64,000 nucleotides of DNA from Actinoallomurus spadix (GTDB taxonomy: Bacteria; Actinomycetota; Actinomycetes; Streptosporangiales; Streptosporangiaceae), in NCBI RefSeq assembly GCF_024055725.1, contig NZ_JAMXMX010000029.1, forward strand, positions 37,845-101,844. The letters are read 5' to 3'. Position numbers and translations under genes: made by a program. This document shows, piece by piece, positions 9,240-18,265 of this stretch. The notes below the pieces were generated by a model, which did not search any database, was not told the DNA's origin, and saw only the letters and a program-made list of their open reading frames with translations. How positions within the stretch are numbered: position 1 is the first letter of the stretch; every line of letters begins with the position of its first letter.

Positions 9240-9817
9240 AGAGCCACTTCAACCTGCTCGTAGGCGCCAGCGGCGCGGCCAACGTGATCAATCTGCCCGG
9301 ATACCTGATCGCGCTGCGGCGGCTGCCGCGGGTCCGGGTGCACGTCGTCATGACGGGCACCGCGGCCCGGCTGCTGCCGATCGAGACCGTACGGCTGGTG
9401 AGCGACGCGGCGTACGGCGAAGGGGACGGCAATCTCGATCCCGGCCACGCGCGGCTGGCGGCCTGGGCGGACCGGTTCATCGTGCTGCCGGCGACCGCGC
9501 ACACGCTGGCGCAGGTGGCGCATGGTCTCGCCGGGAACCTGCTGACCGCGACCCTGCTGGCGCACGAGGGCGCGGCGATCTTCTTCCCGAGCATGAACGC
9601 GGCGATGTGGCGCAAGCCGAGCGTGCAGCGGAACGTCGCCCGGCTGCGGGCGGACGGATATCACGTCGCCGACCCGGTGATGGCGCCGGCCTGGGAGATC
9701 GCGAGCGAGGCCGTCCGTACCGGGCCGGGGCTGCCGTCGCCGGCGCAGGTCGCCGGGATCGTCGAAGAGATCATCACGCCGCACCTGACCGCCGTGCCGG
9801 ACGAGGAGGCGCGGTGA
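9236..9817 (+). CDS. EpiD/HFCD-family flavoprotein (peptidyl-Cys decarboxylase)
   Basis: A 193-aa homo-oligomeric flavin Cys decarboxylase-type protein. The three family marks are present: active-site His (H71 in DPGHARLA), PATAHT at 85-90 in place of PASANT, and PSMNAAMW at 118-125 matching PxMNxxMW. In lanthipeptides and thioamitides this family oxidatively decarboxylates a C-terminal Cys to an enethiol used for AviCys-type rings. Both precursors here end in Cys, fitting this role. The GTG start at 9236 overlaps the preceding stop, and the stop overlaps the MFS start. Confidence 0.9.
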   Translation: MKSHFNLLVGASGAANVINLPGYLIALRRLPRVRVHVVMTGTAARLLPIETVRLVSDAAYGEGDGNLDPGHARLAAWADRFIVLPATAHTLAQVAHGLAGNLLTATLLAHEGAAIFFPSMNAAMWRKPSVQRNVARLRADGYHVADPVMAPAWEIASEAVRTGPGLPSPAQVAGIVEEIITPHLTAVPDEEAR

Positions 9818-11100
9818 TCCGGACACTGATCGCCGCGATCAAGTCGCCGCTGACCACGGGCCCCATGGCCGTACGGGGGTTCCCCCGGCTGGTCGCCGGG
9901 CAGTTCACCTCCAGCATCGGGGACATGTGCACGGCGATCGCGCTGCCGTGGCTGATCCTGTCCGTCTCCGGCGGGCCCGTCCTGCTCGGCTCCGTGCTGG
10001 CCTGCTACGGGATCAGCCGGGCCGTGACGATACCCCTCGGTGGCATCCTCACCGACCGGTACGGCGCGCGCCCGATCATGTTGTCGACGGACCTGGTCCG
10101 GTGCGCGCTGACCGCGCTGCTCGGCGTGCTGGCCTACGCCGTCACCCCGTCGTTCGCGTGGCTGGCCCCCATCGCGCTCGTTCTCGGCGCCTGCGGCGGG
10201 CTCTTCGTGCCGGCCTCCTTCGCGCTGTTGCCGTCGGTCCTGTCGGACGCGGACCTGACCGCCGGGAACTCGATGTCCTCGACCGCCACCCGGCTCGGCA
10301 GCCTGCTCGGGCCGGCCCTCGGCGGCATCCTGATCTCCGCGTTCGGTCCCGGCCCCGCGCTGTTCGTCGACGCCGCGACCTACCTGGTCTCCGCGGCCAC
10401 CCTGTACGCGCTCGCGGTGCCGAAGGCGAGCGCCGATCAGGACCGGGACGCGGAGCAGGCGGTGACGTTCCGCGCCGTCCTGTTCCGCGGCCGGTTCCTG
10501 CAGATCGTGCTCGTCACGGCGGCCATCGGGAACCTCGTGTACACCGGGGTCTCGGAGGTGGCGCTGCCCGCGCTCGCGCACCGCGACTACGGCGCCGGCG
10601 GGTACGGCACGATGCTCGCCGGGCTCAGCGCCGGCCTCATCGCCGGGTCGCTGCTGGCCCGCCTGGAGTGGCAGGGGCTGCGGTCGGCGTACCTCCTGGC
10701 GATCCTGGGGCTCGTCATGGGCCTGTCCGTCGCGCTGGTGCCGTTCACCGGCGGGCTCGCCGGAGCGACCGTGTGCATCACCGCCTTCTCCGTCGCCAAC
10801 GGCTGGTCGGGGATCGTCCTCATGACGATGTTGCAGCTCTGGGCCCCGCGGCACCTGCTGGCCCGCGTGATGAGCGTCATGCTGCTGGCGATGTCCGGCA
10901 CGTTCCCGATCTCGGCCGCGCTGTCCGGCTGGGCCGTGGACCGGCTAGGGGTGAGCGTGCTGTTCCCCGTCGCGGGCTGCGCCATCGCCGTCGCGATCCT
11001 GTGGGCCGTCACCCACTCCACCTTCCGGAACGTCAACCCCGGCGACCGGTACACCGAAGAGCTGGAACCGGTGGCCGGCACCGCCGGGCCGGCCGGTTGA
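9814..11100 (+). CDS. MFS transporter, probable peptide exporter
   Basis: A 428-aa membrane protein of the major facilitator superfamily with about 12 hydrophobic segments and the loop 2-3 motif GGILTDRYGARP. It starts at GTG 9814 overlapping the previous stop, with GAGGAGG four bases upstream. In RiPP clusters such pumps usually export the mature peptide or give self-protection. No ABC exporter or peptidase-transporter is present, so this is the only visible export route. Confidence 0.88.
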   Translation: MIRTLIAAIKSPLTTGPMAVRGFPRLVAGQFTSSIGDMCTAIALPWLILSVSGGPVLLGSVLACYGISRAVTIPLGGILTDRYGARPIMLSTDLVRCALTALLGVLAYAVTPSFAWLAPIALVLGACGGLFVPASFALLPSVLSDADLTAGNSMSSTATRLGSLLGPALGGILISAFGPGPALFVDAATYLVSAATLYALAVPKASADQDRDAEQAVTFRAVLFRGRFLQIVLVTAAIGNLVYTGVSEVALPALAHRDYGAGGYGTMLAGLSAGLIAGSLLARLEWQGLRSAYLLAILGLVMGLSVALVPFTGGLAGATVCITAFSVANGWSGIVLMTMLQLWAPRHLLARVMSVMLLAMSGTFPISAALSGWAVDRLGVSVLFPVAGCAIAVAILWAVTHSTFRNVNPGDRYTEELEPVAGTAGPAG

Positions 11101-11125
11101 AGCGATCAGAGAGGGGGAGAGGCGA

Positions 11126-11308
11126 ATGGCGTTCGACGCGCTGTCGGCCCTGCGGGAGAGCGGTCACTGGGTGGACCTGCTCTCGGCGGACCAGAGACGG
11201 GTCCTGGCCGAGCTCACCGAGGACGAGGTGAGGCTGCTCAACCGGATCAAACACCGGCTCGACGAAGCGGCCCCGGACGTCCAGGGCCAGGAACTCAAAT
11301 TGCTGTGA
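11126..11308 (+). CDS. Leader-like peptide without a core (precursor paralog)
   Basis: A 60-aa peptide with a good ribosome site (GAGAGGGGGAGAGGCGA before ATG). It aligns with the precursor leaders along LLSADQRRVLAELTEDEVRL and ends AAPDVQGQELKLL, so it keeps the leader-core junction (APDVxGQ) but has only ELKLL after it. No Cys or Asn-rich core remains. It may be a decoy leader, an activator supplied in trans, a regulator, or a degenerate precursor. It lies inside the operon, 26 bp after the MFS gene. Confidence 0.8.
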   Translation: MAFDALSALRESGHWVDLLSADQRRVLAELTEDEVRLLNRIKHRLDEAAPDVQGQELKLL

Positions 11309-11323
11309 CGAAAGCGAGCCTCG

Positions 11324-14300
11324 GTGTCCGACCACACGGCGTGCCGCGCCTGCGGCGCAAGATTGTCCGAAGGCCATCGGTTCTGTCCGTTCTGCGGCGC
11401 CGTGGTGGAGGTGACGGAACCGGGCCCCGACGTCCGCAAGAGCGTCGCCGTGCTGTTCATCGACCTCGTGGACTCCACGGTCCTGGGTGAGCGGTTCGAC
11501 CCGGAGCTGTTGCACGGCGTCCTCCGGCGCTACTACGGCGTGTGCGGCGACGCCGTCACCGCGCACGGCGGCGTGATCGAGAAGTTCATCGGCGACGCGG
11601 TCATGGCCGTGTTCGGCCTGCCGGTCACCCATGAGGACGACGCCCTCCGGGCGGCGCAGGCCGCGATGTCGATCGTCGAGGCGGTTCCCCGCCTCGCCGC
11701 GGAGTGGCGGCTCCCCGGCCTCCGGCTGAGCGTCCACTGCGGCGTCGCCTCCGGAGAGGTCGCGGTGATCAGCGGTCCGGGCGTCGACCTGCGAATCGTG
11801 GGCGACACCGTCAACACCGCCGCCCGGCTGCAGAGCGCGGCGCCCCCGGGCGAGATCCTGATCAACGCGGAGGCCGCGCACCTCGTACGCGGCCGCGTCG
11901 GCCTGGAGGAGCTGGGGCCGCTGTCCCTGAAGGGCAAGGCCGAACCGGCGCGGGTGTGGCAGGTCACGCCCGCGCCCCCCGAACAGGCGCTGGTCCGGGC
12001 CCCGCTGATCGGACGCTCGGCGGAGCTGGCGAGCCTGACCGCCTGCTACCGGCAGGTGGTGGCCGAACGGGAGTGCCGCCATGTCCTGGTGGCCGGCGAG
12101 CCCGGGATCGGCAAGACACGGCTCGTCCAGGAGTTCCTCGCGCGGATCCCGCCCGGCGAGGCCGTCGTCCTGACCGGCTCCTGCCAGCCATACGGCCGGG
12201 ACATCACGTTCCACCCGCTGCAGTCGATGCTGCGCGACTCGATGCCCGGCGGCCTGCCGTCCGTCGAACGGCTGCTGGGCGACGACGCACAGGCCCGGCG
12301 GACGCTGTCGGCCGTCACGGGCGGCGATGACCCGGGACGGCTCCCCGCCGGCGTCGAGGAGATCCGCTGGGCCGCCGTCCGGCTGTTCACCGCGCTCGCG
12401 GAGCACCGGCCGCTGATCCTCGTCTGGGAGGAACTGCAGTGGGCCCAGCCCATGCTCGCCGCCCTCATCGAGAACCTCACCGGCGAACTGGCCGGCCTGC
12501 CCATCCTGGTCGTCCGCGTGACCCGGGACGAGCCACCGCCGAGCACCGGGCGGACGATCCGGCTGCGGCCCCTCGGCCCGGCCGACACGTCCACGCTGGT
12601 GGGCGCGCTGTCGTCCGGCCTCGCCGAGGTGACCGCACAGCAGGAGCGGCCCGCGATGGCCGGGATCGCCGAGCGCAGCGGGGGGAACCCGCTGTTCGCC
12701 ACGATGCTGATCGGCGCCCTCGCGGACGGTGACCCGGCGATGGCCGCATGCGGTGACCCGGTCACGCCTGCGGACGGCGAACCGGCCGTGCCGGAGCTCC
12801 CGCCCACGATCGCGGCGCTGCTGCGCGCGCGGATCGACGCCCTCCCCGCCGACGAGAAACGCACGCTGCAGTGGGCCGCCGCCTGCGGCCGCGACTTCGA
12901 CCTCGACCAGCTCCGCGCGCTCGGCGGTGAGGGCGGGGCACCCAGCGGCGACGTGGCACGCCCGCTCGCCGGCCTGACGCGGCGCGGCCTCGTCCACCGG
13001 CTCCCGTCGGGCCGGCTGCAGTGCGCGCAGCAGCTGATCCGCGACACGTGTTACGGGATGACGGCGAAGACGCTGCGGGCACGGTGGCACGCGCTGTTGT
13101 CGGACCGGGCGGGGCCGCCCGGCGAGGCGATGTACCACGCGGAGCGGAGCGCGCTGCTCTACCGCGACGTCGGCCCGGACGACCCGCGCCTGGCCGTGCT
13201 CTCCGACCGCGCGGTACGGCTGCTCGTCGAGGAGGGGACGACGGCGCTGCACCGGCGCGACACCGGGGCCTCCCGGTCGCTGTTCGAACGGGCGCTGCGC
13301 CTGCTGACCGAGCGCGGTCGCCGGTACGCGGACGTGACCATCCGCCTGAGCGAGGCGATCCTGGCGCGCGGCGACGGCGACGGAACGCTGCGCGTCCTGG
13401 ACGAAGGCGTCCGGCGCGCCGACGCGGCGCATCGGATCACGGTGGGCCTGCAACGCGACATCGTCGGCTTCCGCCTGGGACGTACCGGCTTCGACGCCGC
13501 ACGGGCGAGCCTGGACCGCTACGAGGCGGAACTGCGCGACCGGCCGGACGACCACCTGAACTGGTGCCTGCTCCACCAGTTCCACGGGTTCGTCGAGCTC
13601 AGCGCGGACCGGGTGGGCCGGGCCGAGTCGGCGTTCCGCGACGCCCTCGACCGGGCGCGGCGGCTGGACGAGCCCTGGATCGCGGACCGTCTGTCCAGCG
13701 CCCTGTGCGAGCTGGTCCAGTGGTCCCCGACCACGGTCGGCGAGGGACTGGAGCTGTGCGACGAGCTGTGCCGGCGGTTCACCGCCGACCGGCTCCTTCT
13801 CATCCCCATCCTGACCACGCGCGCCCGCCTGCTGGCCCTCTCCGGGGACGTCGCCGGTGCGCGCGCGACGCTGGCGTCCGCGCGGGAGGACGCCTCGGCG
13901 ATGCACGCGGCCCTGCCGGAGATCGCGATCAACCAGTCGGAGGCCGTGCTGCTGTCGCTGCTCGGCGAGCACACCGCCGCCGGCGGCCGGTTCGCCGAGG
14001 CCGCCGGGATGCTGCGCGGCCAGGGCCATCTCCAGCCCGCGCTGACGCTCGAGGTGTACGCGGCGCGGGAGATGCTGCGCGCCGGCCGCGAGGAGGCGGC
14101 CGCCCGCGCCATCTCCGACCTGGACGAGAACGAGCTGGTCGCCCGCGCGCGGGTCTGGCTGCGGCTGCTGCGCGCCCGGCTGGCCTGCGCGGCAGGCCGC
14201 CCCGGTGAGGGGTTCCACCGGGCCCGCTGGGCGCTCGACGCGCTGGAGACCGACGATCCCTGCCTGCGCGGTGACGCCTGGTTCGAGTACGCCGTCATCT

Positions 14301-14437
14301 CGCGTGCGGCGGGCCGGGCGGACGAGGCGGCGTGGGCCGTCGCCGAGGCCGAGACCTGCTACACCGCGAAGGGCGCGGACCTCCCCGCGGGCGCGGCGCG
14401 TCGGTGGGCCGCGGCGGAGACGGGCGGCGCGGCATGA
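11324..14437 (+). CDS. Zn-ribbon, class III cyclase, AAA ATPase and TPR-like signalling protein
   Basis: A 1037-aa multidomain regulator. An N-terminal zinc ribbon (C7, C10, C21, C24) is followed by a class III nucleotidyl cyclase domain (about 39-185) with metal Asp in AVLFIDLVDST and IGDAVMAVFG and the GDTVNTAARLQ motif. A Walker A GEPGIGKT lies at 258-265, then a long helical TPR-like C-terminal half. Such proteins resemble LAL/AfsR-type sensors but carry no DNA-binding domain that I can see. It starts at GTG 11324 just after the leader-like peptide and its stop overlaps the protease start. Confidence 0.83.
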   Translation: MSDHTACRACGARLSEGHRFCPFCGAVVEVTEPGPDVRKSVAVLFIDLVDSTVLGERFDPELLHGVLRRYYGVCGDAVTAHGGVIEKFIGDAVMAVFGLPVTHEDDALRAAQAAMSIVEAVPRLAAEWRLPGLRLSVHCGVASGEVAVISGPGVDLRIVGDTVNTAARLQSAAPPGEILINAEAAHLVRGRVGLEELGPLSLKGKAEPARVWQVTPAPPEQALVRAPLIGRSAELASLTACYRQVVAERECRHVLVAGEPGIGKTRLVQEFLARIPPGEAVVLTGSCQPYGRDITFHPLQSMLRDSMPGGLPSVERLLGDDAQARRTLSAVTGGDDPGRLPAGVEEIRWAAVRLFTALAEHRPLILVWEELQWAQPMLAALIENLTGELAGLPILVVRVTRDEPPPSTGRTIRLRPLGPADTSTLVGALSSGLAEVTAQQERPAMAGIAERSGGNPLFATMLIGALADGDPAMAACGDPVTPADGEPAVPELPPTIAALLRARIDALPADEKRTLQWAAACGRDFDLDQLRALGGEGGAPSGDVARPLAGLTRRGLVHRLPSGRLQCAQQLIRDTCYGMTAKTLRARWHALLSDRAGPPGEAMYHAERSALLYRDVGPDDPRLAVLSDRAVRLLVEEGTTALHRRDTGASRSLFERALRLLTERGRRYADVTIRLSEAILARGDGDGTLRVLDEGVRRADAAHRITVGLQRDIVGFRLGRTGFDAARASLDRYEAELRDRPDDHLNWCLLHQFHGFVELSADRVGRAESAFRDALDRARRLDEPWIADRLSSALCELVQWSPTTVGEGLELCDELCRRFTADRLLLIPILTTRARLLALSGDVAGARATLASAREDASAMHAALPEIAINQSEAVLLSLLGEHTAAGGRFAEAAGMLRGQGHLQPALTLEVYAAREMLRAGREEAAARAISDLDENELVARARVWLRLLRARLACAAGRPGEGFHRARWALDALETDDPCLRGDAWFEYAVISRAAGRADEAAWAVAEAETCYTAKGADLPAGAARRWAAAETGGAA

Positions 14438-15345
14438 CGCTTCCCTGGCATCGGCCGGCCACCGAGCACTTCCCCGGCGTCCCCGCCTTCGGAGTGCCGA
14501 CGTCACAGGTGCCGCTCCAGACCCTGCCCGTCGTCCACCTGGAGGATGTCACCCCCGACTGGGCGTGGGGCGGCGCCGACGGCGGCGGCATCCGGGTCTG
14601 CGTCGTCGACAGCGGGGTCGACGGCACCCACCCGCAGGTGGCGCCCGTGGACGAGGCGATGACCGTCGTCTTCGGCGAGGACGGCGACCCGAGCGTCGTG
14701 CCGACCGAGCCCATGGACACGGCCGGGCACGGCACCGCGTGCGCGGGCATCGTCCGGTCGATGGCGCCCGCGGTGTCACTGTCGTCGATGCGGGTGCTGA
14801 CGGACTCGATCGCCGGAACCGGCCGGGCGCTGCTCGCGGGCCTGGAGTGGGCGATCGACGCCGGGTTCGACGTCATCAACCTGAGCCTGGCGACGCGGAA
14901 ACCGGAGTTCGTCCCGGCTCTGCACGAGCTGGCCGACCGGGCGTACTTCCGGCGCTCGGTGCTGGTGGTCTCCGCGCACAACATGCCGGTCCCCAGCTAC
15001 CCCTGGCCGTTCGCCTCGGTCATCTCGGTGGCCAGCCACGACCAGGGCGACCCCTTCCTGCACTACTACAACCCGTCGCCGCCCGTGGAGTTCTACGCCA
15101 ACGGGGTCGGCGTCCCGGTGGCGTGGCCGGGCGGCGGGCGGACCCGGAGCTCCGGCAACAGCTTCGCCGCCCCCCACATCACCGGGCTGTGCGCGCTGAT
15201 CCTGAGCAAGCACCGCTGGCTCACGCCGTTCCAGCTCAGGGCCGTGCTCTACCAGACCGCCAAGAACGTCATCGGAGTCGACCATGCCGCTGCAGAACTA
15301 CTCGCTCCCGGACACCCGCACGGACCCGACCGTGTCGCTCACTGA
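14434..15345 (+). CDS. S8 (subtilisin-like) serine protease, cytosolic, probable leader peptidase
   Basis: A 303-aa subtilase with the complete catalytic set: D59 in VCVVDSGVDG, H99 in GHGTACAGI, oxyanion N183 in VSAHNM and S243 in GNSFAAPH. There is no signal peptide, propeptide or membrane anchor, so it should act inside the cell. Subtilases remove leaders in several RiPP pathways, and it is the only protease in the operon. The ATG at 14434 overlaps the upstream stop (ATGA). Its last 62 bp overlap the GAF gene. Confidence 0.9.
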   Translation: MTLPWHRPATEHFPGVPAFGVPTSQVPLQTLPVVHLEDVTPDWAWGGADGGGIRVCVVDSGVDGTHPQVAPVDEAMTVVFGEDGDPSVVPTEPMDTAGHGTACAGIVRSMAPAVSLSSMRVLTDSIAGTGRALLAGLEWAIDAGFDVINLSLATRKPEFVPALHELADRAYFRRSVLVVSAHNMPVPSYPWPFASVISVASHDQGDPFLHYYNPSPPVEFYANGVGVPVAWPGGGRTRSSGNSFAAPHITGLCALILSKHRWLTPFQLRAVLYQTAKNVIGVDHAAAELLAPGHPHGPDRVAH

Positions 15346-15958
15346 ACGCCAGCTCCTGCACTCGGTGGTGGAGATCGCCCGCAACGTCTTCGGCGCGGCG
15401 GCGTCCTCGATCTTCCTGATCGACGATGACAGCGGAGAGCTCGTCTTCGAGGCGGTCGCGGGGGAGGGCGACGCGCACCTGCCGGGGACCCGGTTTCCCG
15501 CGGGCACCGGCATCGCCGGGTGGGTGGCGACGAGCGGCCAGCCGATGTACGTCGACGACCTGTCCGGCAGCACGCGGTTCGCCCGAGACGCGGCGGCCTC
15601 CACCGGCTACGTGCCGGACAGTCTGATGGCCGCCCCGCTGATCCGCGGCGAGGACTGCCTCGGGGTGCTGGAGGTCCTCGACGCCTCGCAGACCTCCCGC
15701 AGCGAGCTGACCGACCTGGACCTGCTCGGGCTCCTCGCCGTCCAGGCCGCCATCAGCCTGGAGATCTTCATCCGCGCGCGCCGGCGCCCGGCCGTCCCCC
15801 GGCAGGCCGGCCCCCGCCCGGCCGCCGACGACCCGTACCTGCTGGTGGACCGCATCGGGGAGGGGCTGAGCACGGCCGACCCGGCCGCGGTGACGCTGGC
15901 GACCACCCTGCTGAAGGCCGCCGCCGACGTCGTCACCGGTGGGCGGCCGAACGCGTGA
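15284..15958 (+). CDS. GAF-domain protein
   Basis: A 224-aa protein with one GAF domain (about 20-165: ASSIFLIDDDSGELVFEAV, GTGIAGWVATSGQPMYVDDL, MAAPLIRGEDCLGVLEVLD). GAF domains bind small ligands or cyclic nucleotides. With a predicted cyclase in the same operon, cyclic-nucleotide sensing is possible but unproven. The Arg/Pro-rich segment after residue 165 leads to a short helical tail. ATG 15284 has GGAG six bases upstream. Confidence 0.82.
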   Translation: MPLQNYSLPDTRTDPTVSLTERQLLHSVVEIARNVFGAAASSIFLIDDDSGELVFEAVAGEGDAHLPGTRFPAGTGIAGWVATSGQPMYVDDLSGSTRFARDAAASTGYVPDSLMAAPLIRGEDCLGVLEVLDASQTSRSELTDLDLLGLLAVQAAISLEIFIRARRRPAVPRQAGPRPAADDPYLLVDRIGEGLSTADPAAVTLATTLLKAAADVVTGGRPNA

Positions 15959-15975
15959 CACCGGACGAGGGAAGC

Positions 15976-16926
15976 GTGGTCTTCTTCACGCGGGCGGCGG
16001 ACGCGGAGGTGTCGGAGCTGGAACGGCTCCTCACCCTGCTCGGCGTCCCGGCCCTGCGGATCGACGCCGACGACCTCGGCTCGATCCAGGTCGAGCCGAC
16101 CGTCCCGGCGACCATCCGGATCGGCGGCCGGTCCGTACGCCCCACGGCGAGCTGGACGCGCCGGTTCTGGCCCTCCGCCATGGCGCCCGCGCGCACCCCG
16201 GTCGACGTGCTGCACCGCGACAGCTGGCTCGCCCTCGCCGCCCAGCTCGCCAGGTCGGCCCCCGCGGCGCTGCCCGGCCCGCGCCTCGGACTCCTGGAAC
16301 AGCTCACGTGGGCCGCCGCGAGCGGAGTCGGAGTCCCGGCGACCATCGTCGGCACCGACGTGGCCGGCGCCGCCGACCGGCTGCCCGGCGACCGGCTCGT
16401 CGTCAAGGTGCTGGACGCGCACTTCGTCGAGTCGGCGCCGGGAACGCTGCACGGCTTCCTCCCCTGCGTCCTGCCGCGCGCCGAGATCGCCGGGCTCGCC
16501 GCGACCTCGAGGATCCCGCTCGTCGTCCAGGAGTACGTGCGGCACACGGCCGAGTACCGCGTCTACGCCATGCGCGGCGAGCTGATCACCTTCGAGGTGC
16601 GCAAGCCCACGCCGGACGCGATCTGGCGGGATCCGGACACCGTCGCCGTCCGTGCCGTGGCCGCTCCCGCGGACGTGGCCGCGGCCGTCACCGGGCTCGC
16701 CGAACGCTGGCGCCTCGGCTACGGCGCGTTCGACGTGCTCGCGACCGACGGCGGCGCGGTGTTCCTGGAGGTGAACGCCGACGGCGACTGGCGATGGTAC
16801 GAGGCCAAGGCCGGTGTCCGCACGGTCAGCCGGGCGCTCGCGCTGATGCTCCGCGACCTGCACACCGCCTGCGGCGGAACGGTCAGGCGGGCCGGGTTCG
16901 ACCTGCTGACGGTGATGGCCGGGTGA
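15976..16926 (+). CDS. ATP-grasp peptide ligase (graspetide-type, MvdD-like)
   Basis: An ATP-grasp protein of about 316 aa. The ATP-binding Lys is in RLVVKVLDAHF, followed by VVQEYVRHTAEYRVYAMRG and the metal-binding end FLEVNADGDWRWYEAKAG, close to the EVNxxGxWxWxE signature of graspetide ligases. These join Asp/Glu side chains to Thr/Ser/Lys. The cores here have one acidic residue each (D56), so the reaction may differ, for example a C-terminal or trans ligation. Start: GTG 15976 has GAGG five bases upstream; GTG 15955, overlapping the GAF stop, is the alternative. Confidence 0.85.
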   Translation: MVFFTRAADAEVSELERLLTLLGVPALRIDADDLGSIQVEPTVPATIRIGGRSVRPTASWTRRFWPSAMAPARTPVDVLHRDSWLALAAQLARSAPAALPGPRLGLLEQLTWAAASGVGVPATIVGTDVAGAADRLPGDRLVVKVLDAHFVESAPGTLHGFLPCVLPRAEIAGLAATSRIPLVVQEYVRHTAEYRVYAMRGELITFEVRKPTPDAIWRDPDTVAVRAVAAPADVAAAVTGLAERWRLGYGAFDVLATDGGAVFLEVNADGDWRWYEAKAGVRTVSRALALMLRDLHTACGGTVRRAGFDLLTVMAG

Positions 16927-16949
16927 TCACGACCGGAGAGGAGACACGC

Positions 16950-18260
16950 GTGGAGGGTGCGTCCGCGCTGCTGGACCTGGCCGGGCCGTACGGCGCGGTC
17001 GGCCGGCCCCGGCGGGTCAACACCTACGGCTGGATGCCCAACGAATGCGTGCTGTACACCGCGTCCACCGGCAACCCGTCGGCCGTGACCAGGCCGTTCC
17101 GCGCCGACGCGCGCGCCGGTCACGGAACCGGCAGGGCGTACGGCGACCCAGACCGGGCGCGGCTGCTCGCGGTGGCCGAGGCACTGGAGCGCTACGCGGG
17201 TCTCGTCGCCCCCGAACGCGGCGTGATCCTGGCCTCGGCGGCCGAGCTGGGCGGCGACGCGCTGGACCTGGACCTCATCGCGCGCTGCTCACCCCGGGAA
17301 CTGCGCCGTCCGGGGTGCCCGGTCCACGCCATCGACCGGACCCGGCCGATCCGCTGGACCACGGCCACGGACCTGCGCACGGGCCGGCCGGTGCTCGTCC
17401 CGGCCGTACTGGTGTTCCTCACGTTCCCCGAGCTGGACGCCGAGAACTTCTGGATCCCCATCTCCACCGGCTGCGCCGTCCACCGCACCGTCGAGGCGGC
17501 CGCGGTGAACGCGCTGTGCGAGCTGATCGAACGCGACGCCCTCGCGTTGACCTGGTTGCTGCGGCGGCCCCTTCCGCGGCTGGCGGAGGACCGCCTGCCG
17601 GAACCGGCGCGGTCCATCGTCGCCTGGTGCGCCGACCACGGCATCGCGTCGTTCCTGTACGACGCCACCACCGACGTCGGGGTGCCGGTCGTGTACTGCC
17701 TGCAGACGGCCGAGCACGCCCCCCGCACCGGTCAGCTCGTGGGCGCGGCCTGCGGGTTCGACGGCGCCTCGCTGGCCGAGCACGCCCTGATGGAGGCCAT
17801 GGGACTGCGGCTGGGGATGGAGAGCCGGCCCGCGCCGCCCCGCCGGTACGCCGACCACCGGGTGGTGGACGACGGAGCGGCCGTGATGGCCGCGCGGGCC
17901 CGCCGCGACGCGTTCGGGTTCCTGCTCGGCGACCTCCCGGCACCTCACCGGCCCGGTGACCTCCCGGCGTCCCGTCCGCCCGGCGGTGACCCGGGCTCGG
18001 ACCGCGCGCGCCTGGAGTTCCTGCTGCGGCGGCTGGCGGAGCTGGACATGACGGTGCTCCTGGTCGACCTGACGACGCGCGAACTGCGGGACAGCGGCCA
18101 CGTCGCCGTCCGGGTGATCGTGCCCGAGCTGCAGCCCATGTCGGCTCGCCCGCTGGTGCAGTACCGCGCCCACCCCAGGCTCCGCACGGCCGCCGAGCGG
18201 CTGGGCCTGCCGCCCCTGCCCGAGCGGCGCCTCAACCCCTACCCGCAACCGATGGCGTGA
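16950..18260 (+). CDS. YcaO cyclodehydratase, azoline type
   Basis: A 436-aa YcaO-domain protein that uses ATP to activate backbone amides. Conserved ATP-binding elements are visible: AVAEALERYAG (about 74-84), STGCAVHRT (172-180) and CELIERDALALTW (190-202). The C-terminus PYPQPMA carries the PxPxP ending typical of azoline-forming YcaOs rather than thioamide ones. Likely targets are the core cysteines or upstream Thr/Ser. GTG 16950 has GGAGAGGAG six bases upstream; an overlapping GTG at 16923 is possible. No TfuA is encoded. Confidence 0.9.
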   Translation: MEGASALLDLAGPYGAVGRPRRVNTYGWMPNECVLYTASTGNPSAVTRPFRADARAGHGTGRAYGDPDRARLLAVAEALERYAGLVAPERGVILASAAELGGDALDLDLIARCSPRELRRPGCPVHAIDRTRPIRWTTATDLRTGRPVLVPAVLVFLTFPELDAENFWIPISTGCAVHRTVEAAAVNALCELIERDALALTWLLRRPLPRLAEDRLPEPARSIVAWCADHGIASFLYDATTDVGVPVVYCLQTAEHAPRTGQLVGAACGFDGASLAEHALMEAMGLRLGMESRPAPPRRYADHRVVDDGAAVMAARARRDAFGFLLGDLPAPHRPGDLPASRPPGGDPGSDRARLEFLLRRLAELDMTVLLVDLTTRELRDSGHVAVRVIVPELQPMSARPLVQYRAHPRLRTAAERLGLPPLPERRLNPYPQPMA

Positions 18261-18265
18261 GGCCC

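Noticed and set aside
11033..14506. A 1157-aa open frame opposite the cyclase regulator
   Set aside because: Antisense shadow; the plus strand carries clear cyclase and ATPase motifs.
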